Below are positions 8,543 through 16,795 of a stretch of 64,000 bases of DNA, piece by piece. Location of the stretch: contig NZ_CP012661.1 of NCBI RefSeq assembly GCF_001620265.1, forward strand, positions 806,001-870,000, in the 5' to 3' direction. The position numbers and the translations under genes are program-made. Numbering within the stretch: the stretch's first letter is position 1; every line of letters starts with the position of its first letter. The stretch comes from Frigidibacter mobilis. GTDB lineage: Bacteria > Pseudomonadota > Alphaproteobacteria > Rhodobacterales > Rhodobacteraceae. The notes under the pieces were generated by a model. It made no database searches, had not been told where the DNA came from, and was given only the letters and a program-made list of their open reading frames with translations.

Positions 8543-10243
8543 ATGCTGCGCCAGTTCTTCGCCTATTACCGCCCTTGGCTGGGCCTGTTCTGGCTCGACT
8601 TCGGCTGCGCCGTGCTGTCGGGGCTGCTGGAGCTGGCCTTTCCGCTGGCGATCGCCGGCTTCATCGACATCTTGCTGCCGCGCGGTGACTGGGGGCTGAC
8701 CATGCTGGCCGCGGCCGGGCTGATGGTCGTCTATCTGGTCAATACCGGGCTGATGGCGGTGGTGATCTACTGGGGGCACAAGCTGGGCATCAATATCGAG
8801 ACCGAGATGCGCCGCCGTGCCTTCGAGCATCTGCAGCGGCTCAGCTGGCGCTATTACGACAAGGTCCGCACCGGCAAGCTGGTCGCCCGTGTCACCCGCG
8901 ATCTCGAGGAAATCGGCGAGGTCGCCCATCACGGCCCCGAAGACGTGTTCATCGCCATCATGACCTTCGTCGGGGCATTCGTGCTGATGCTGACGATCAA
9001 CGTGCAGCTTGCGCTGCTGACCGCGGTGATCGTGCCCGCCACCGTCGGCATCGTCACCGTCTATGGCGGCAGGATGACCGCAACCTGGCGGGCGATCTAT
9101 GCCCGTGTCGCCGATTTCAACGTGCGGCTGGAGGAGAACGTGGGCGGGATGCGCGTCGTGCAGGCCTTCGCCAATGAGGAACATGAAAAGGCACTCTTCG
9201 CCAGGGATAACGGCCGCTACCGCGACACCAAGCTGGCGGCCTACCGGGTGATGGCCGCCTCCTCCTCGCTCAACTACATGGGAATGCGGGCGGTGCAGGT
9301 GGTGGTGATGGTCGCCGGCGCCTCGGCGGTGCTGGCGGGCGAGCTGACGACCGGCGGCTTTGTCGGCTTCCTGCTGCTGGTCGGCGTGTTCTTCCGCCCG
9401 CTCGACAAGATCGCCGCGGTGATCGAGACCTACCCGCGCGGCATTGCCGGCTTCCGCCGCTATCTGGAGCTGCTGGCGACGGAACCCGAGATTGCCGATG
9501 CCCCGGGCGCCCGTCCGGCGCCGCCGCTGACCGGCGCGATCAGCTTCGAGGGCGTCGGCTTTGGCTATGACGCCGCCCGCCCGGTGCTTGACGGCATCGA
9601 CATCACCGTACGCCCGGCGAGACCCTGGCCTTCGTCGGCCCTCGGGGCGGGCAAGACCACGCTCCTGGCCCTCGTGCCGCGCTTCTACGACCCCGACCGC
9701 GGCCGCATCAGCATCGACGGCATTCCCCTGTCGGGCATGACCTTGGCCAGCCTGCGCAGCCAGATCGGCATCGTCGGGCAGGATGTGTTCCTGTTCGGCG
9801 GCACGCTGCGCGAGAACATCGCCTATGGCCGGCTTGGCGCCACCGAGGCCGAGATCCTGCGCGCCGCCGAGCAGGCGCAACTGGGCCCGATGATCGCGGC
9901 GCTGCCCCTTGGCCTCGACACGGTGGTGGGCGAGCGCGGGGTGATGCTGTCGGGCGGCCAGAAGCAGCGCGTCGCCATCGCCCGCGCCTTCCTCAAGAAC
10001 CCGCCGATCCTGATCCTGGACGAGGCGACCTCGGCCCTCGACACCGAGACGGAACGCGAGATCCAGGCGGCGCTCGATGCGCTGGCGGTGGGGCGCACCA
10101 CCCTCATCATCGCGCACCGGCTGGCGACGATCCGCCATGCCGACCGGATCGTGGTGATGGAAGCAGGCCGCATCGTGGAGATCGGCACCCATGCCGAGCT
10201 TGCCGCGCAGGGTGGACGCTATGCGAGGCTGAACGCGGCCTGA
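8543..10243 (+). CDS. ABC transporter, fused membrane and ATPase domains (exporter fold)
   Basis: A 566-residue half-transporter: six helices in residues 1-320, then an ATPase with LSGGQKQR, the Walker B ILILDEATSALD and the switch histidine in IAHRLATIRHADR. The Walker A region is garbled: about residues 357-373 read RPARPWPSSALGAGKTT where GETLAFVGPSGAGKTT is expected. Restoring one G near 9616, one C near 9641 and one G near 9647 restores the motif, so I take this as sequence error. It lies 102 bases after the receptor. It may export a siderophore or, like mycobacterial IrtAB, import one. Confidence 0.88.
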   Translation: MLRQFFAYYRPWLGLFWLDFGCAVLSGLLELAFPLAIAGFIDILLPRGDWGLTMLAAAGLMVVYLVNTGLMAVVIYWGHKLGINIETEMRRRAFEHLQRLSWRYYDKVRTGKLVARVTRDLEEIGEVAHHGPEDVFIAIMTFVGAFVLMLTINVQLALLTAVIVPATVGIVTVYGGRMTATWRAIYARVADFNVRLEENVGGMRVVQAFANEEHEKALFARDNGRYRDTKLAAYRVMAASSSLNYMGMRAVQVVVMVAGASAVLAGELTTGGFVGFLLLVGVFFRPLDKIAAVIETYPRGIAGFRRYLELLATEPEIADAPGARPAPPLTGAISFEGVGFGYDAARPVLDGIDITVRPARPWPSSALGAGKTTLLALVPRFYDPDRGRISIDGIPLSGMTLASLRSQIGIVGQDVFLFGGTLRENIAYGRLGATEAEILRAAEQAQLGPMIAALPLGLDTVVGERGVMLSGGQKQRVAIARAFLKNPPILILDEATSALDTETEREIQAALDALAVGRTTLIIAHRLATIRHADRIVVMEAGRIVEIGTHAELAAQGGRYARLNAA

Positions 10244-10335
10244 CGGGGCAGGGCTTCGCAAACTGCAGGTAGCGCCCCGGCCTCGCCAGGTGCCTGCCCG
10301 CGGCTCAAGGCGCAGGTCTTCCGAACCTCCTCGCG

Positions 10336-10402
10336 CACCTTTCCCCTTCTTGCTGGCCTAAATATCCCGGGGGTCCGGGGGCAGCGCCCCCGGCGGCCGG
10401 CC
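10336..10402 (+). repeat. Dispersed intergenic palindromic element, copy 1
   Basis: CCTTCTTGCTGG, then AAATATCC, then a G run and a GGGGGCAGCGCCCCC hairpin. It matches three other stretches in this window (28610-28680, 31942-32010, 52956-53030). It lies between the convergent ABC gene and the siderophore-interacting protein, where a hairpin could end transcription. Confidence 0.75.
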
Positions 10403-10415
10403 AGAGGCGCAGGCC

Positions 10416-11113
10416 TCAGACCTCCCCCTCGGCCGCCCAATACCCCGCCGCCATCATCTCGGCCTTCCCCAGTCCGCGATCCCGCAGACTCTTGCGCGCC
10501 GCCTCGGCCAGCCGCTTTTCGGCCGCGAACCATACGAAACGGTCCGTGGCCGGCAGCTCCAGAGCCTCCAGCGTCGGCAGCAGCGCGCCATGCCCCCCAA
10601 GCCGCACCAGTGCCATCCCCGGCGGGCGGGGCAACTCTCCCAGATCATCCGCTGCCACCGCGACATGGGCGCTGCCCCGCGCCCCCGCCGGCAGCAGCGA
10701 CAGGATCCGCGCGATCGCCGGAAGCGCGGTCTCGTCCCCGACCAGCGTGACATGCCCCGCCTCGGGCACCCAGCCGCCGCCGGGCCGATCACGCCCACTT
10801 CGGCCCCGGGCCGGACCGCGGCGCTCCATTCCGTCACGCCGCCGCCCTCATGCAGGAAGATGTCGAAATCGAGCCAGCCCGCCTCGCCGTCCAGCGCCCG
10901 CACCGTATAGACCGGCCGGTGCAGCGCCGCCGCCCCCTCCGGCCAGCGGGTGCGGCCCTTCGCGTCGATCCGCGGCCATTCGGGCAGCTGTCCCGCAGGC
11001 GGCAGCAGCAGCCGGAAATGCAGGCCCTGCGCGCCGAACCGCGCCACCTCCGGACCGGCCAGCCGCACCCGGCGGAACCGGGGCGAGATCTGCCGCACCG
11101 ACACCACCCGCAT
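10416..11113 (-). CDS. Siderophore-interacting FAD-binding reductase (SIP family), frame broken once
   Basis: A ViuB/SIP-type flavoreductase that would strip iron from an imported ferric siderophore in the cytoplasm. The FAD-binding core includes RPVYTVRALD, and the second domain has VTLVGDETALPAIARIL. The frame from 11113 runs to about 10784, where one C is missing from a C run (minus strand), and continues in the frame ending at 10416. Repaired length is 232 residues, slightly shorter than usual (about 250) at the N-terminus. It starts 5 bases after the DUF2218-like gene and ends the operon. Confidence 0.87.
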
Positions 11114-11118
11114 CAGGC

Positions 11119-11421
11119 TCAGCCCGCGGCCAGCGCGCCTTCCTCGACCCGGTTCCAGACCGGCGCACAGCCCGCCGCCTCGAACACCGAGCCGAGCGCG
11201 TCCTGCAGCACGAACAGGATCCGCATGTCGGGCGCCGAGACGGCCAGCACCGGCGCGCCCCGCGCCTGCGCCAGCCGCACCTCGCCGCCCCAGATCTCGA
11301 CCGCGATGCCGCCCGGCACCTCGTGGCAGGGGGTCTCGTAGAGCGCCGACGCGGCGCGCAGGGTGGCCAGGGCCGCCTCTGGCGCAAGGCCGGGCAGGGT
11401 GGCGGCCAGATGCTCGGTCAT
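11119..11421 (-). CDS. Small protein, DUF2218-like
   Basis: A 100-residue soluble protein with no signal peptide. Its length and position, coupled between the ABC ATPase (ATGA overlap) and the siderophore-interacting protein, fit the DUF2218 domain, which is often adjacent or fused to SIP reductases. Sequence similarity as judged by eye is weak: an alternating beta pattern with [14 protein letters not shown], and a C-terminal APVWN that could match the family tail. A role in siderophore iron release is inferred from context. Confidence 0.5.
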   Translation of the reverse strand: MTEHLAATLPGLAPEAALATLRAASALYETPCHEVPGGIAVEIWGGEVRLAQARGAPVLAVSAPDMRILFVLQDALGSVFEAAGCAPVWNRVEEGALAAG

Positions 11422-12190
11422 GCCGGCACCACCAGCGGCGTGCCGGTCACCGGATCGGCGATCACCAGCGCGCGCAAGCCAAAGGCGGCGTGCAGCGCGT
11501 CCGGCGTCAGCACCGCGGCCGGGGGGCCTTCGGCCAGCACCCGCCCCGCCGCCATCAGCACCAGATGGTCGGCAAAGCGCGCGGCCAGGCTCAGGTCATG
11601 CAATACGGTCACGATGCTGCGGCCCTCCTCGCGGTTCAGCCGGCGCAGCAGCGCCAGCACCTCGATCTGATGCGGCAGGTCGAGCCAGGTCGTCGGCTCG
11701 TCCAGCAGCAGGTGCTCGGTCTGCTGCGCCAGCGCCAGCGCGATCCAGACCCGCTGGCGCTGGCCGCCCGACAGGTCCGCCACCGGGCGCGCCGCCAGAT
11801 CGCTCAGCCCGGTGGCCGCCAGCGCCGCCGCGCGCGCCGCCTCATCCGCCGCGCTCCATCCTGCCAGCAGCCCGCGCCAGGGGCACGGCCGCGGGCGACC
11901 AGATCGGCGACGGTGATCCCCTCGGGCGCAAGCGGCGCCTGCGGCAGCAGGCCGAGCCGCCGCGCCACCGCCCGGGTCGGCAGCGCGTGGATATCCTGCC
12001 CGTCCAGCGTCACCCGCCCCGCCTGCGGCCGGATCAGCCGCGCCAGCGCCTTGAGCAGCGTGGACTTGCCGCAGCCATTGGGGCCGAGGATCGCGGTGAC
12101 ACGCCCCGCGGGCAGCGCCAGGGTCAGATCCTCGACCACGATGCGCCGGTCATAGGCCAATGTCAGGGCCTGGGCCCGCAATCCTGTCAC
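11418..12190 (-). CDS. Iron-siderophore ABC transporter ATPase, frame broken once
   Basis: A FecE/FhuC-type ATPase. The N-terminal part (GTG start at 12190) has Walker [10 protein letters not shown] and the Q-loop region [15 protein letters not shown]. The C-terminal part has [20 protein letters not shown], Walker [12 protein letters not shown] and the switch His in [12 protein letters not shown]. The two halves are in different frames because one C is missing near 11880-11883; repaired length is 257 residues. It is coupled to the DUF2218-like gene downstream. The start overlaps a short relic frame upstream. Confidence 0.92.
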
Positions 12191-12432
12191 AACCCGCCCC
12201 TTTCGATGTCGCGCGCTAGCAGTTCCGGCAGGGCGGACGCGCGCCAGGACCGGGCGGCAGCGACAGTCCGCACCCCCGGCCTCAGGCCAAGCCCGCGCAT
12301 AGGGCCGCGGGCGGAGAGCCGGATCCGCCCCGCCAGCAGCCTGGACACGCCACGCCCGGTATGGCCGTGGATTGCCGGTCTGCGCGCCGGTCCCTCTAGG
12401 ACGATCCGCCAGTCATCGGCCAGTCCCGTCAC
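12187..12432 (-). pseudogene. Relic of a collapsed fecE/fecD duplication
   Basis: An 81-codon frame exactly filling the gap between fecD and the ATPase, overlapping both by ATGA-like junctions (GTG start in the fecD stop, stop in the ATPase start). Its first residues, TGLADDWRIVLEGP, resemble the ATPase start [15 protein letters not shown]. Its last residues, [12 protein letters not shown], resemble the fecD end WLLTREMERGGL. At the DNA level an identical 18-base stretch, GAAAGGGGCGGGTTGTGA, closes both fecD and the relic. The middle matches nothing I recognise. Best reading: scar of a tandem copy after deletion. It may still be translated. Confidence 0.6.
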
Positions 12433-13424
12433 AACCCGCCCCTTTCCATCTCTCGCGTCAGCAGCCACAGCAGGTAGGGCGCGCCGAGGATGCCGGTCAT
12501 CACCCCAAGCGGCAGCTGCACCCCCGGCACTGCTGCCCGCGCCGCCAGATCGGCCAGCACCGCGATGGTGGCGCCGGTCAGCGCCGCCCCGGCCAGCACC
12601 GGGCCCGGCCCGGCGGCAGAGCCCGTCCGGCGCAGCACCCCGCGCGCCAGCGGCCCCGCCATCAGCGCCACGAACGGCACCGGCCCGGCCACCGCAACGG
12701 CCGCCGCCGCCAGGGCCACGCCAAGCGCCGCCAGCCCGGCGCGTGCGCGCTGCACCCGCAGCCCCAGCCCGGCCGCCAGATCGTCGCCCATCTCCAGCAG
12801 TGCCAGCGCCGGCACCTGCGCGGCCACCAGCAAGGCCAGCGGCAGCGCCGTCAGCGCGATCTGCCCGGCATGGCCCCAGCTCCGGGCCGCGAGCGAGCCG
12901 TTCAGCCAGCGCTGCGCCTCCATCGCCTCGGGGCCGGGCAGGCGGGTCATGGCAAGGCCGGTCAGCGCGGTCAGGGTAAAGCCCAGGCCGATCCCCACCA
13001 GCACCAGCCGCAGCGGCACCAGCCCGCCGCGCGTCAGCGCCAGCAGCGCGACCGCCACCGCAGCCAGTGCGCCGCCCGCGGCTGCGCCAAGTGTCACCGA
13101 CAGCCCGGCCCCCGCACCGAACCCGGCGACCGCCAGCGCCCCCAGCCCGGCGCCCGCCGTGAAGCCCATCACATCGGGCGCCGCCAGCGGATTGCGCAGC
13201 ACCGACTGGAAGATCGCGCCCGACAGCCCCAGGGCCGCCCCCGCCAGTGCCCCGGTGACCACCCGCGGCCCCCGCAACACCCGCAGCGTGAAGCCACCCG
13301 GCCCCTCGCCGGTCAGCAGCCCCCGCCACAGATCGGTCGGCCCCAGCAAGACCTCGCCCACCGCCAGCGCCAGCAGGCAGGCCAACAGCAGCGCTGCGCC
13401 CAGAAACGGCAGCCCCCGGCTCAT
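12429..13424 (-). CDS. Iron-siderophore ABC transporter permease (FecD/FhuG type)
   Basis: A 331-residue polytopic inner-membrane permease of the FecCD family with about nine helices. Family marks are RGPRVVTGALAGAALGLSGA followed by QSVLRNPLAAPDVMGFTAGA near residues 50-90, the ATPase-contact region GHAGQIALTALP, and the C-terminal PLGVMTGILGAPYLLWLL. The ATG at 13424 overlaps the stop of a 63-codon frame lying between it and the other permease. It pairs with the permease at 13609-14619 to form the heterodimeric channel. Confidence 0.93.
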   Translation of the reverse strand: MSRGLPFLGAALLLACLLALAVGEVLLGPTDLWRGLLTGEGPGGFTLRVLRGPRVVTGALAGAALGLSGAIFQSVLRNPLAAPDVMGFTAGAGLGALAVAGFGAGAGLSVTLGAAAGGALAAVAVALLALTRGGLVPLRLVLVGIGLGFTLTALTGLAMTRLPGPEAMEAQRWLNGSLAARSWGHAGQIALTALPLALLVAAQVPALALLEMGDDLAAGLGLRVQRARAGLAALGVALAAAAVAVAGPVPFVALMAGPLARGVLRRTGSAAGPGPVLAGAALTGATIAVLADLAARAAVPGVQLPLGVMTGILGAPYLLWLLTREMERGGL

Positions 13425-13612
13425 GTCCGGATCTCGGGGAGCATGTCGCCTCTGGGGGCAATGACGACATCTCCCGCCATCACCGCCACCTGCCCCGGGG
13501 GCCGGGGCGGCCTGCCAGTCCCTCTGCCCGCAAGGCCGGCCTGCGCGAGGGGGCCGACCCGCGGCCGTCGCATCATCAGGGCAGCCGCCTTCCGGGGCGG
13601 GCGGCGGGTCAT
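13421..13612 (-). CDS. Short unknown reading frame between the two permeases
   Basis: A 63-codon frame whose ATG overlaps the stop of the upstream permease (ATGA) and whose stop overlaps the ATG of the next, so it occupies the whole 184-base gap with perfect coupling. The product would be very basic and Arg/Pro-rich at the N-terminus (MTRRPPRKAAALMMRRPRVG) with a C-terminal VMAGDVVIAPRGDML. There is no membrane helix and no family I recognise. It could be a real coupled peptide or an eroded fragment, as in the next gap. Low confidence that it is a gene. Confidence 0.3.
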   Translation of the reverse strand: MTRRPPRKAAALMMRRPRVGPLAQAGLAGRGTGRPPRPPGQVAVMAGDVVIAPRGDMLPEIRT

Positions 13613-14619
13613 GCCGGTGCCCCCAGCCGCATCCGGCGGGCGATGGCAATGAACACCGGCCCCCCCAGCAGCGCGGTCATCACCCCCACCCGCACCTCGC
13701 CCGGCGGCAAGGCCACGCGGCCGGCAACATCGGCCAGCAGTAGCACCAGCGGCCCGATCAGCCCGGTGGCCAGCAGCATCACCCGCACCCCCGGCCCGAC
13801 CAGGGCCCGGGCCAGATGCGGCGCCATCAGCCCCAGAAACGCCACCGGCCCGGCCAGTGACACCGCGGCGCCGCAGAGTGCCGTTACCGCCGCCAGCGTT
13901 CCGGCCCGCACCCAGCCGGTGCGTGCGCCCAGACTGCGCGCCGCCTCCTCGCCCAGGGCCAGCGCATCCAGCGCCGCGCCCAAGGCCAGCGCCAGCAGCC
14001 CGCCTGCCAGCGCCACCCCGGCCATCGCCGCCAGCGGGCGCGAGCCGGCATCGGCCAGCGAGCCGACCACCCAGAACCGCCAGACATCCAGCGCCTCGGT
14101 CCGCATCAGGACCAGCGCCCCGACCAGCGACATCAGCAGCGCGGTCAGTGCCGCGCCCGCCAGCGTCAGCCGCACCGGCCCCGCGCCGCCGCGCCCGGCG
14201 CCGCCAAGCACGAACACCGCCGCTGCCGCCAGCGCCGCCCCCGGAAAGGCCAGCGCCGACAGCGCCGCGCTGTCGCTGACCCCGAACAGGAACGCCCCCA
14301 GCACCACTGCAAAGCTCGCCCCGGCATTCACCCCCAGCAATCCGGGTTCGGCCAGCGGGTTGCGGGTCACCGCCTGCATAAGCACCCCCGCCATACCGAG
14401 CGCCGCCCCCGCGACGAGGCCGGCCGCCAGCCGCGGCAACCGCAACTGCCGCAGCACCACATGCGCCGGATCGGCAGCGTCGGGCTGAACCAGTGCCGCC
14501 CAGACCTGCGCGGGCGTCAGTGGCCGCACCCCGGCGATCAGCGCCAGCAGCGCCGTCCCCGCAAGCGCAAGGGCCAACGCCGCAAGGACGAGCCCGGGGG
14601 ATGGCCCGTTACGGCTCAC
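13609..14619 (-). CDS. Iron-siderophore ABC transporter permease (FecC/FhuB type)
   Basis: A 336-residue FecCD-family permease with GTG start at 14619. Signature segments are [20 protein letters not shown] followed by QAVTRNPLAEPGLLGVNAGA, the mid-protein WVVGSLADAGSRPL, and SLAGPVAFLGLMAPHLARAL near residue 260. It begins 34 bases after the binding-protein gene stops, in the order binding protein, permease, permease, ATPase on the minus strand. The frame is open further upstream, but that part reads as antisense of other coding DNA. Confidence 0.93.
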   Translation of the reverse strand: MSRNGPSPGLVLAALALALAGTALLALIAGVRPLTPAQVWAALVQPDAADPAHVVLRQLRLPRLAAGLVAGAALGMAGVLMQAVTRNPLAEPGLLGVNAGASFAVVLGAFLFGVSDSAALSALAFPGAALAAAAVFVLGGAGRGGAGPVRLTLAGAALTALLMSLVGALVLMRTEALDVWRFWVVGSLADAGSRPLAAMAGVALAGGLLALALGAALDALALGEEAARSLGARTGWVRAGTLAAVTALCGAAVSLAGPVAFLGLMAPHLARALVGPGVRVMLLATGLIGPLVLLLADVAGRVALPPGEVRVGVMTALLGGPVFIAIARRMRLGAPA

Positions 14620-14653
14620 GCCGCGCGCCCCGCCGTGGCGGCCGGAGGCGGCG

Positions 14654-15631
14654 TCACGGCGCCAGCCCCGCGGCAACCGCCGAGGGCACTGGCGTGGCCG
14701 GATCGCCATCGGCGGCGGGGGCAAGCTCCGGCTCCAGCCGGTCCAGTGCATAGGGCAGGCTCGACAGGCTCGCATGGCTCATCGCGGCGGCAAGCAGCGG
14801 ATCGGCCCAGATCTCGCGCCCTTCGGCATGGGCGCGCAGCGTGCGGCGCAGCGGCAGCGCCCCGAGCGCCGAGGCGTCGCCGCTCTCGCCCATCCAGATC
14901 AGCACGCCGGCCTCCAGCGGGGCCAGATCCTCGGGGGAGAGCGGGACGAAGAAACGGTCCGGGCCCGCCATCCCGGCAATCGCCGGCGGCGGGGCAAAGC
15001 CCAGATCGGTCAGCAGATTGGCCCGGGTATCGCCCGGCAGAAACGCCCCCGGCTCGCCGGCCCAGAGGTAGGCCACCGCCCCGGTCTGCCCCTTCCAGCC
15101 CGGATGGGCGGCCTGCATCGCGGCCATTCGCGCCCGGATCCGTGCCACCGCCGCCTCTGCCTCGGCCAGCCGCCCGGTGGCGCGGCCAAGGGTCAGGGCG
15201 TGAATGTCCCAGGGAGTGTTGAAGCTGCCATACTCGGCCTCGGACGCGATGGTGGGCGCGATCTGCGAGAGCACCGCATATTCCTCGGCCGTGATGCCCG
15301 AGCCGACAGCGAGGATCAGGTCGGGGGCCAGCGCCGCCACCTGCTCCATCGACACCTCGCCGCGCAGGACCAGCGGCCGCGCTTCGCCCAGATCTGCCTC
15401 GGCCCAGGGCCAGACCCCATGCGGCGTATCGCCGAACCAGTGGCGGATCGCCACCGGCACCACCCCGATCGCCAGCAGGTTGTCATGGCCGGCATATCCC
15501 AGCGACACCACGCGCCGGGGCTGCCCAGCAACCACCGTCTCGCCAAAGCTGTGGGTGAAGCGCTGCGGGAAGTCCTGCGCGGCGGCGGCAAGCGGTGCCA
15601 GCAGCGCCAGCACCAAGGCAAGCAGCCGCAT
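14654..15631 (-). CDS. Iron-siderophore periplasmic binding protein
   Basis: A 325-residue class III periplasmic binding protein (FecB/FhuD-like). Residues 1-20 are a signal peptide (MRLLALVLALLAPLAAAAQD). The mature protein has the usual GQPRRVVSLGYAGHDNLLAI start and a VAALAPDLILAVGSG core with a long helix ATGRLAEAEAAVARIRARM. The ATG at 15631 puts the signal peptide right at the start; another ATG at 15673 would add 14 residues encoded by a small CCTCCGTCCGTC tandem repeat. It is the first gene of the importer operon ending with the siderophore-interacting protein. Confidence 0.92.
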   Translation of the reverse strand: MRLLALVLALLAPLAAAAQDFPQRFTHSFGETVVAGQPRRVVSLGYAGHDNLLAIGVVPVAIRHWFGDTPHGVWPWAEADLGEARPLVLRGEVSMEQVAALAPDLILAVGSGITAEEYAVLSQIAPTIASEAEYGSFNTPWDIHALTLGRATGRLAEAEAAVARIRARMAAMQAAHPGWKGQTGAVAYLWAGEPGAFLPGDTRANLLTDLGFAPPPAIAGMAGPDRFFVPLSPEDLAPLEAGVLIWMGESGDASALGALPLRRTLRAHAEGREIWADPLLAAAMSHASLSSLPYALDRLEPELAPAADGDPATPVPSAVAAGLAP

Positions 15632-15819
15632 GAACGGACGGAGGGACGGACGGAGGGGCGGGCAGCGGGTCATCGGCTCTCCGGCACAGGGAAAGCGCGC
15701 TGGCATCGGGCTTGCACGCGGGGCAGGGCCCTTGTTCCGGTCCTCCGCCCGACTGTCAAGTCGCAAGGGCTCCTGCACCGGGTCTTTGCGCCAGTGCCCG
15801 CCCGTGCTATGGCGCAGCC

Positions 15820-16188
15820 ATGCGCGCGCTGCCGTTCCCCCGCCTGTCCGGGCTTGTCCTGACCCTGCTGCTGCTGGCCGCCTCGGCCGCCGGCGGGCAG
15901 GCGCATCGCGCGCCGCTGACCCCCTATGACGTGGCGCTGCAGGCCCATGCGCAGGCCCTGGGGCTGGCCGAGCCCGCGCTTTGCGCCGATGCCGGGGGCA
16001 GCGAGATGCCCGGCCCCAGCCGCTGCGATGCCTGCCGCCTGGTCGCCGCGGCGCTGGTGCCGGATCCCGCGCTGCCGCTGCTGCTGCACGGCCAGTCGAG
16101 GCCGCCCGCATGGCCCTCGCTGCCGCCCCTGCGCACGGCCCTTGCCCCCCGCCCGGCGCATCCGGCCCGCGCCCCGCCGCGCGGCTGA
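15820..16188 (+). CDS. DUF2946-like secreted or anchored small protein
   Basis: A 122-residue protein with an N-terminal hydrophobic segment (LSGLVLTLLLLAASAAGGQA), a central CDAC pair with another Cys about a dozen residues earlier, and a Pro/Arg-rich tail. Size and the Cys pair fit DUF2946 proteins, which commonly neighbour copper-handling genes. The PCuAC copper chaperone follows 91 bases downstream. A role in metal handling is inferred from the neighbour and from the cysteines. Confidence 0.55.
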   Translation: MRALPFPRLSGLVLTLLLLAASAAGGQAHRAPLTPYDVALQAHAQALGLAEPALCADAGGSEMPGPSRCDACRLVAAALVPDPALPLLLHGQSRPPAWPSLPPLRTALAPRPAHPARAPPRG

Positions 16189-16279
16189 GCCCCATGCCTG
16201 TTCATGGTCTGCCCAAGGGGCAGGCCGCCTCCGCCCGTCCCATGCGGACTGGCCCTGACCCTTTCCGAGGATATCGCTG

Positions 16280-16765
16280 ATGAAACGCACCCTGATCCTG
16301 ATCGCCGCGGCCCTGCTGGCCGGCACCTCCGCCTTCGCCCACGGCGTCACCGCCGGCGATCTGGAGATCATCCACCCCGCCATCCCGGCCCCCAGCCCCG
16401 CCGCCAAATCCGCTGCCGGCTACATGGCGATCAGCAATGGCGGGGCCGGGCCCGACCGGCTGCTGGCCGTCGAGGGCGATTTCGCCCAGCAGATCATGCT
16501 GCACACCACCGAGTTTTCCGCGGATGGCGTGGCCCGGATGATGCATCTGGAGGCCATCGAGATCCCCGCCGGAGAGACGGTGGTGCTGGAGCCGGGCGGA
16601 ATGCATGTGATGCTGATGGGCCTGACCGGCCCGCTGGCCGAGGGCGAGCATATCCCCGCCACGCTGGTGTTCGAGAAGGCGGGCCGCGTCGAGGTGGAGT
16701 TTGCTGTGGACCCCGCCGGTGCCGAGGGCGATCACGCCGATCATGCGGACCACGCCGGCCACTGA
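16280..16765 (+). CDS. Periplasmic copper chaperone PCuAC
   Basis: A 161-residue PCu(A)C-family protein that delivers Cu(I) to cytochrome c oxidase in the periplasm. There is a signal peptide (residues 1-20, ending SAFA). The copper site H(M)X10MX21HXM fits: HTTEFSADGVARMMHLEAIE, then the paired His and Met in GGMHVMLMGL. A His-rich tail (EGDHADHADHADHAGH) could add metal capacity. Well preceded by a ribosome binding site. It is probably cotranscribed with the DUF2946-like gene. Confidence 0.93.
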   Translation: MKRTLILIAAALLAGTSAFAHGVTAGDLEIIHPAIPAPSPAAKSAAGYMAISNGGAGPDRLLAVEGDFAQQIMLHTTEFSADGVARMMHLEAIEIPAGETVVLEPGGMHVMLMGLTGPLAEGEHIPATLVFEKAGRVEVEFAVDPAGAEGDHADHADHAGH

Positions 16766-16795
16766 CATGCGCAGGGCCTGACCGGCGCCGTCCGG

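Noticed and set aside
15630..15662. Tandem GGACGGA-type repeat near the binding-protein start
   Set aside because: Only two to three short units; it sits upstream of the likely ATG and looks like low-complexity DNA rather than a functional repeat.
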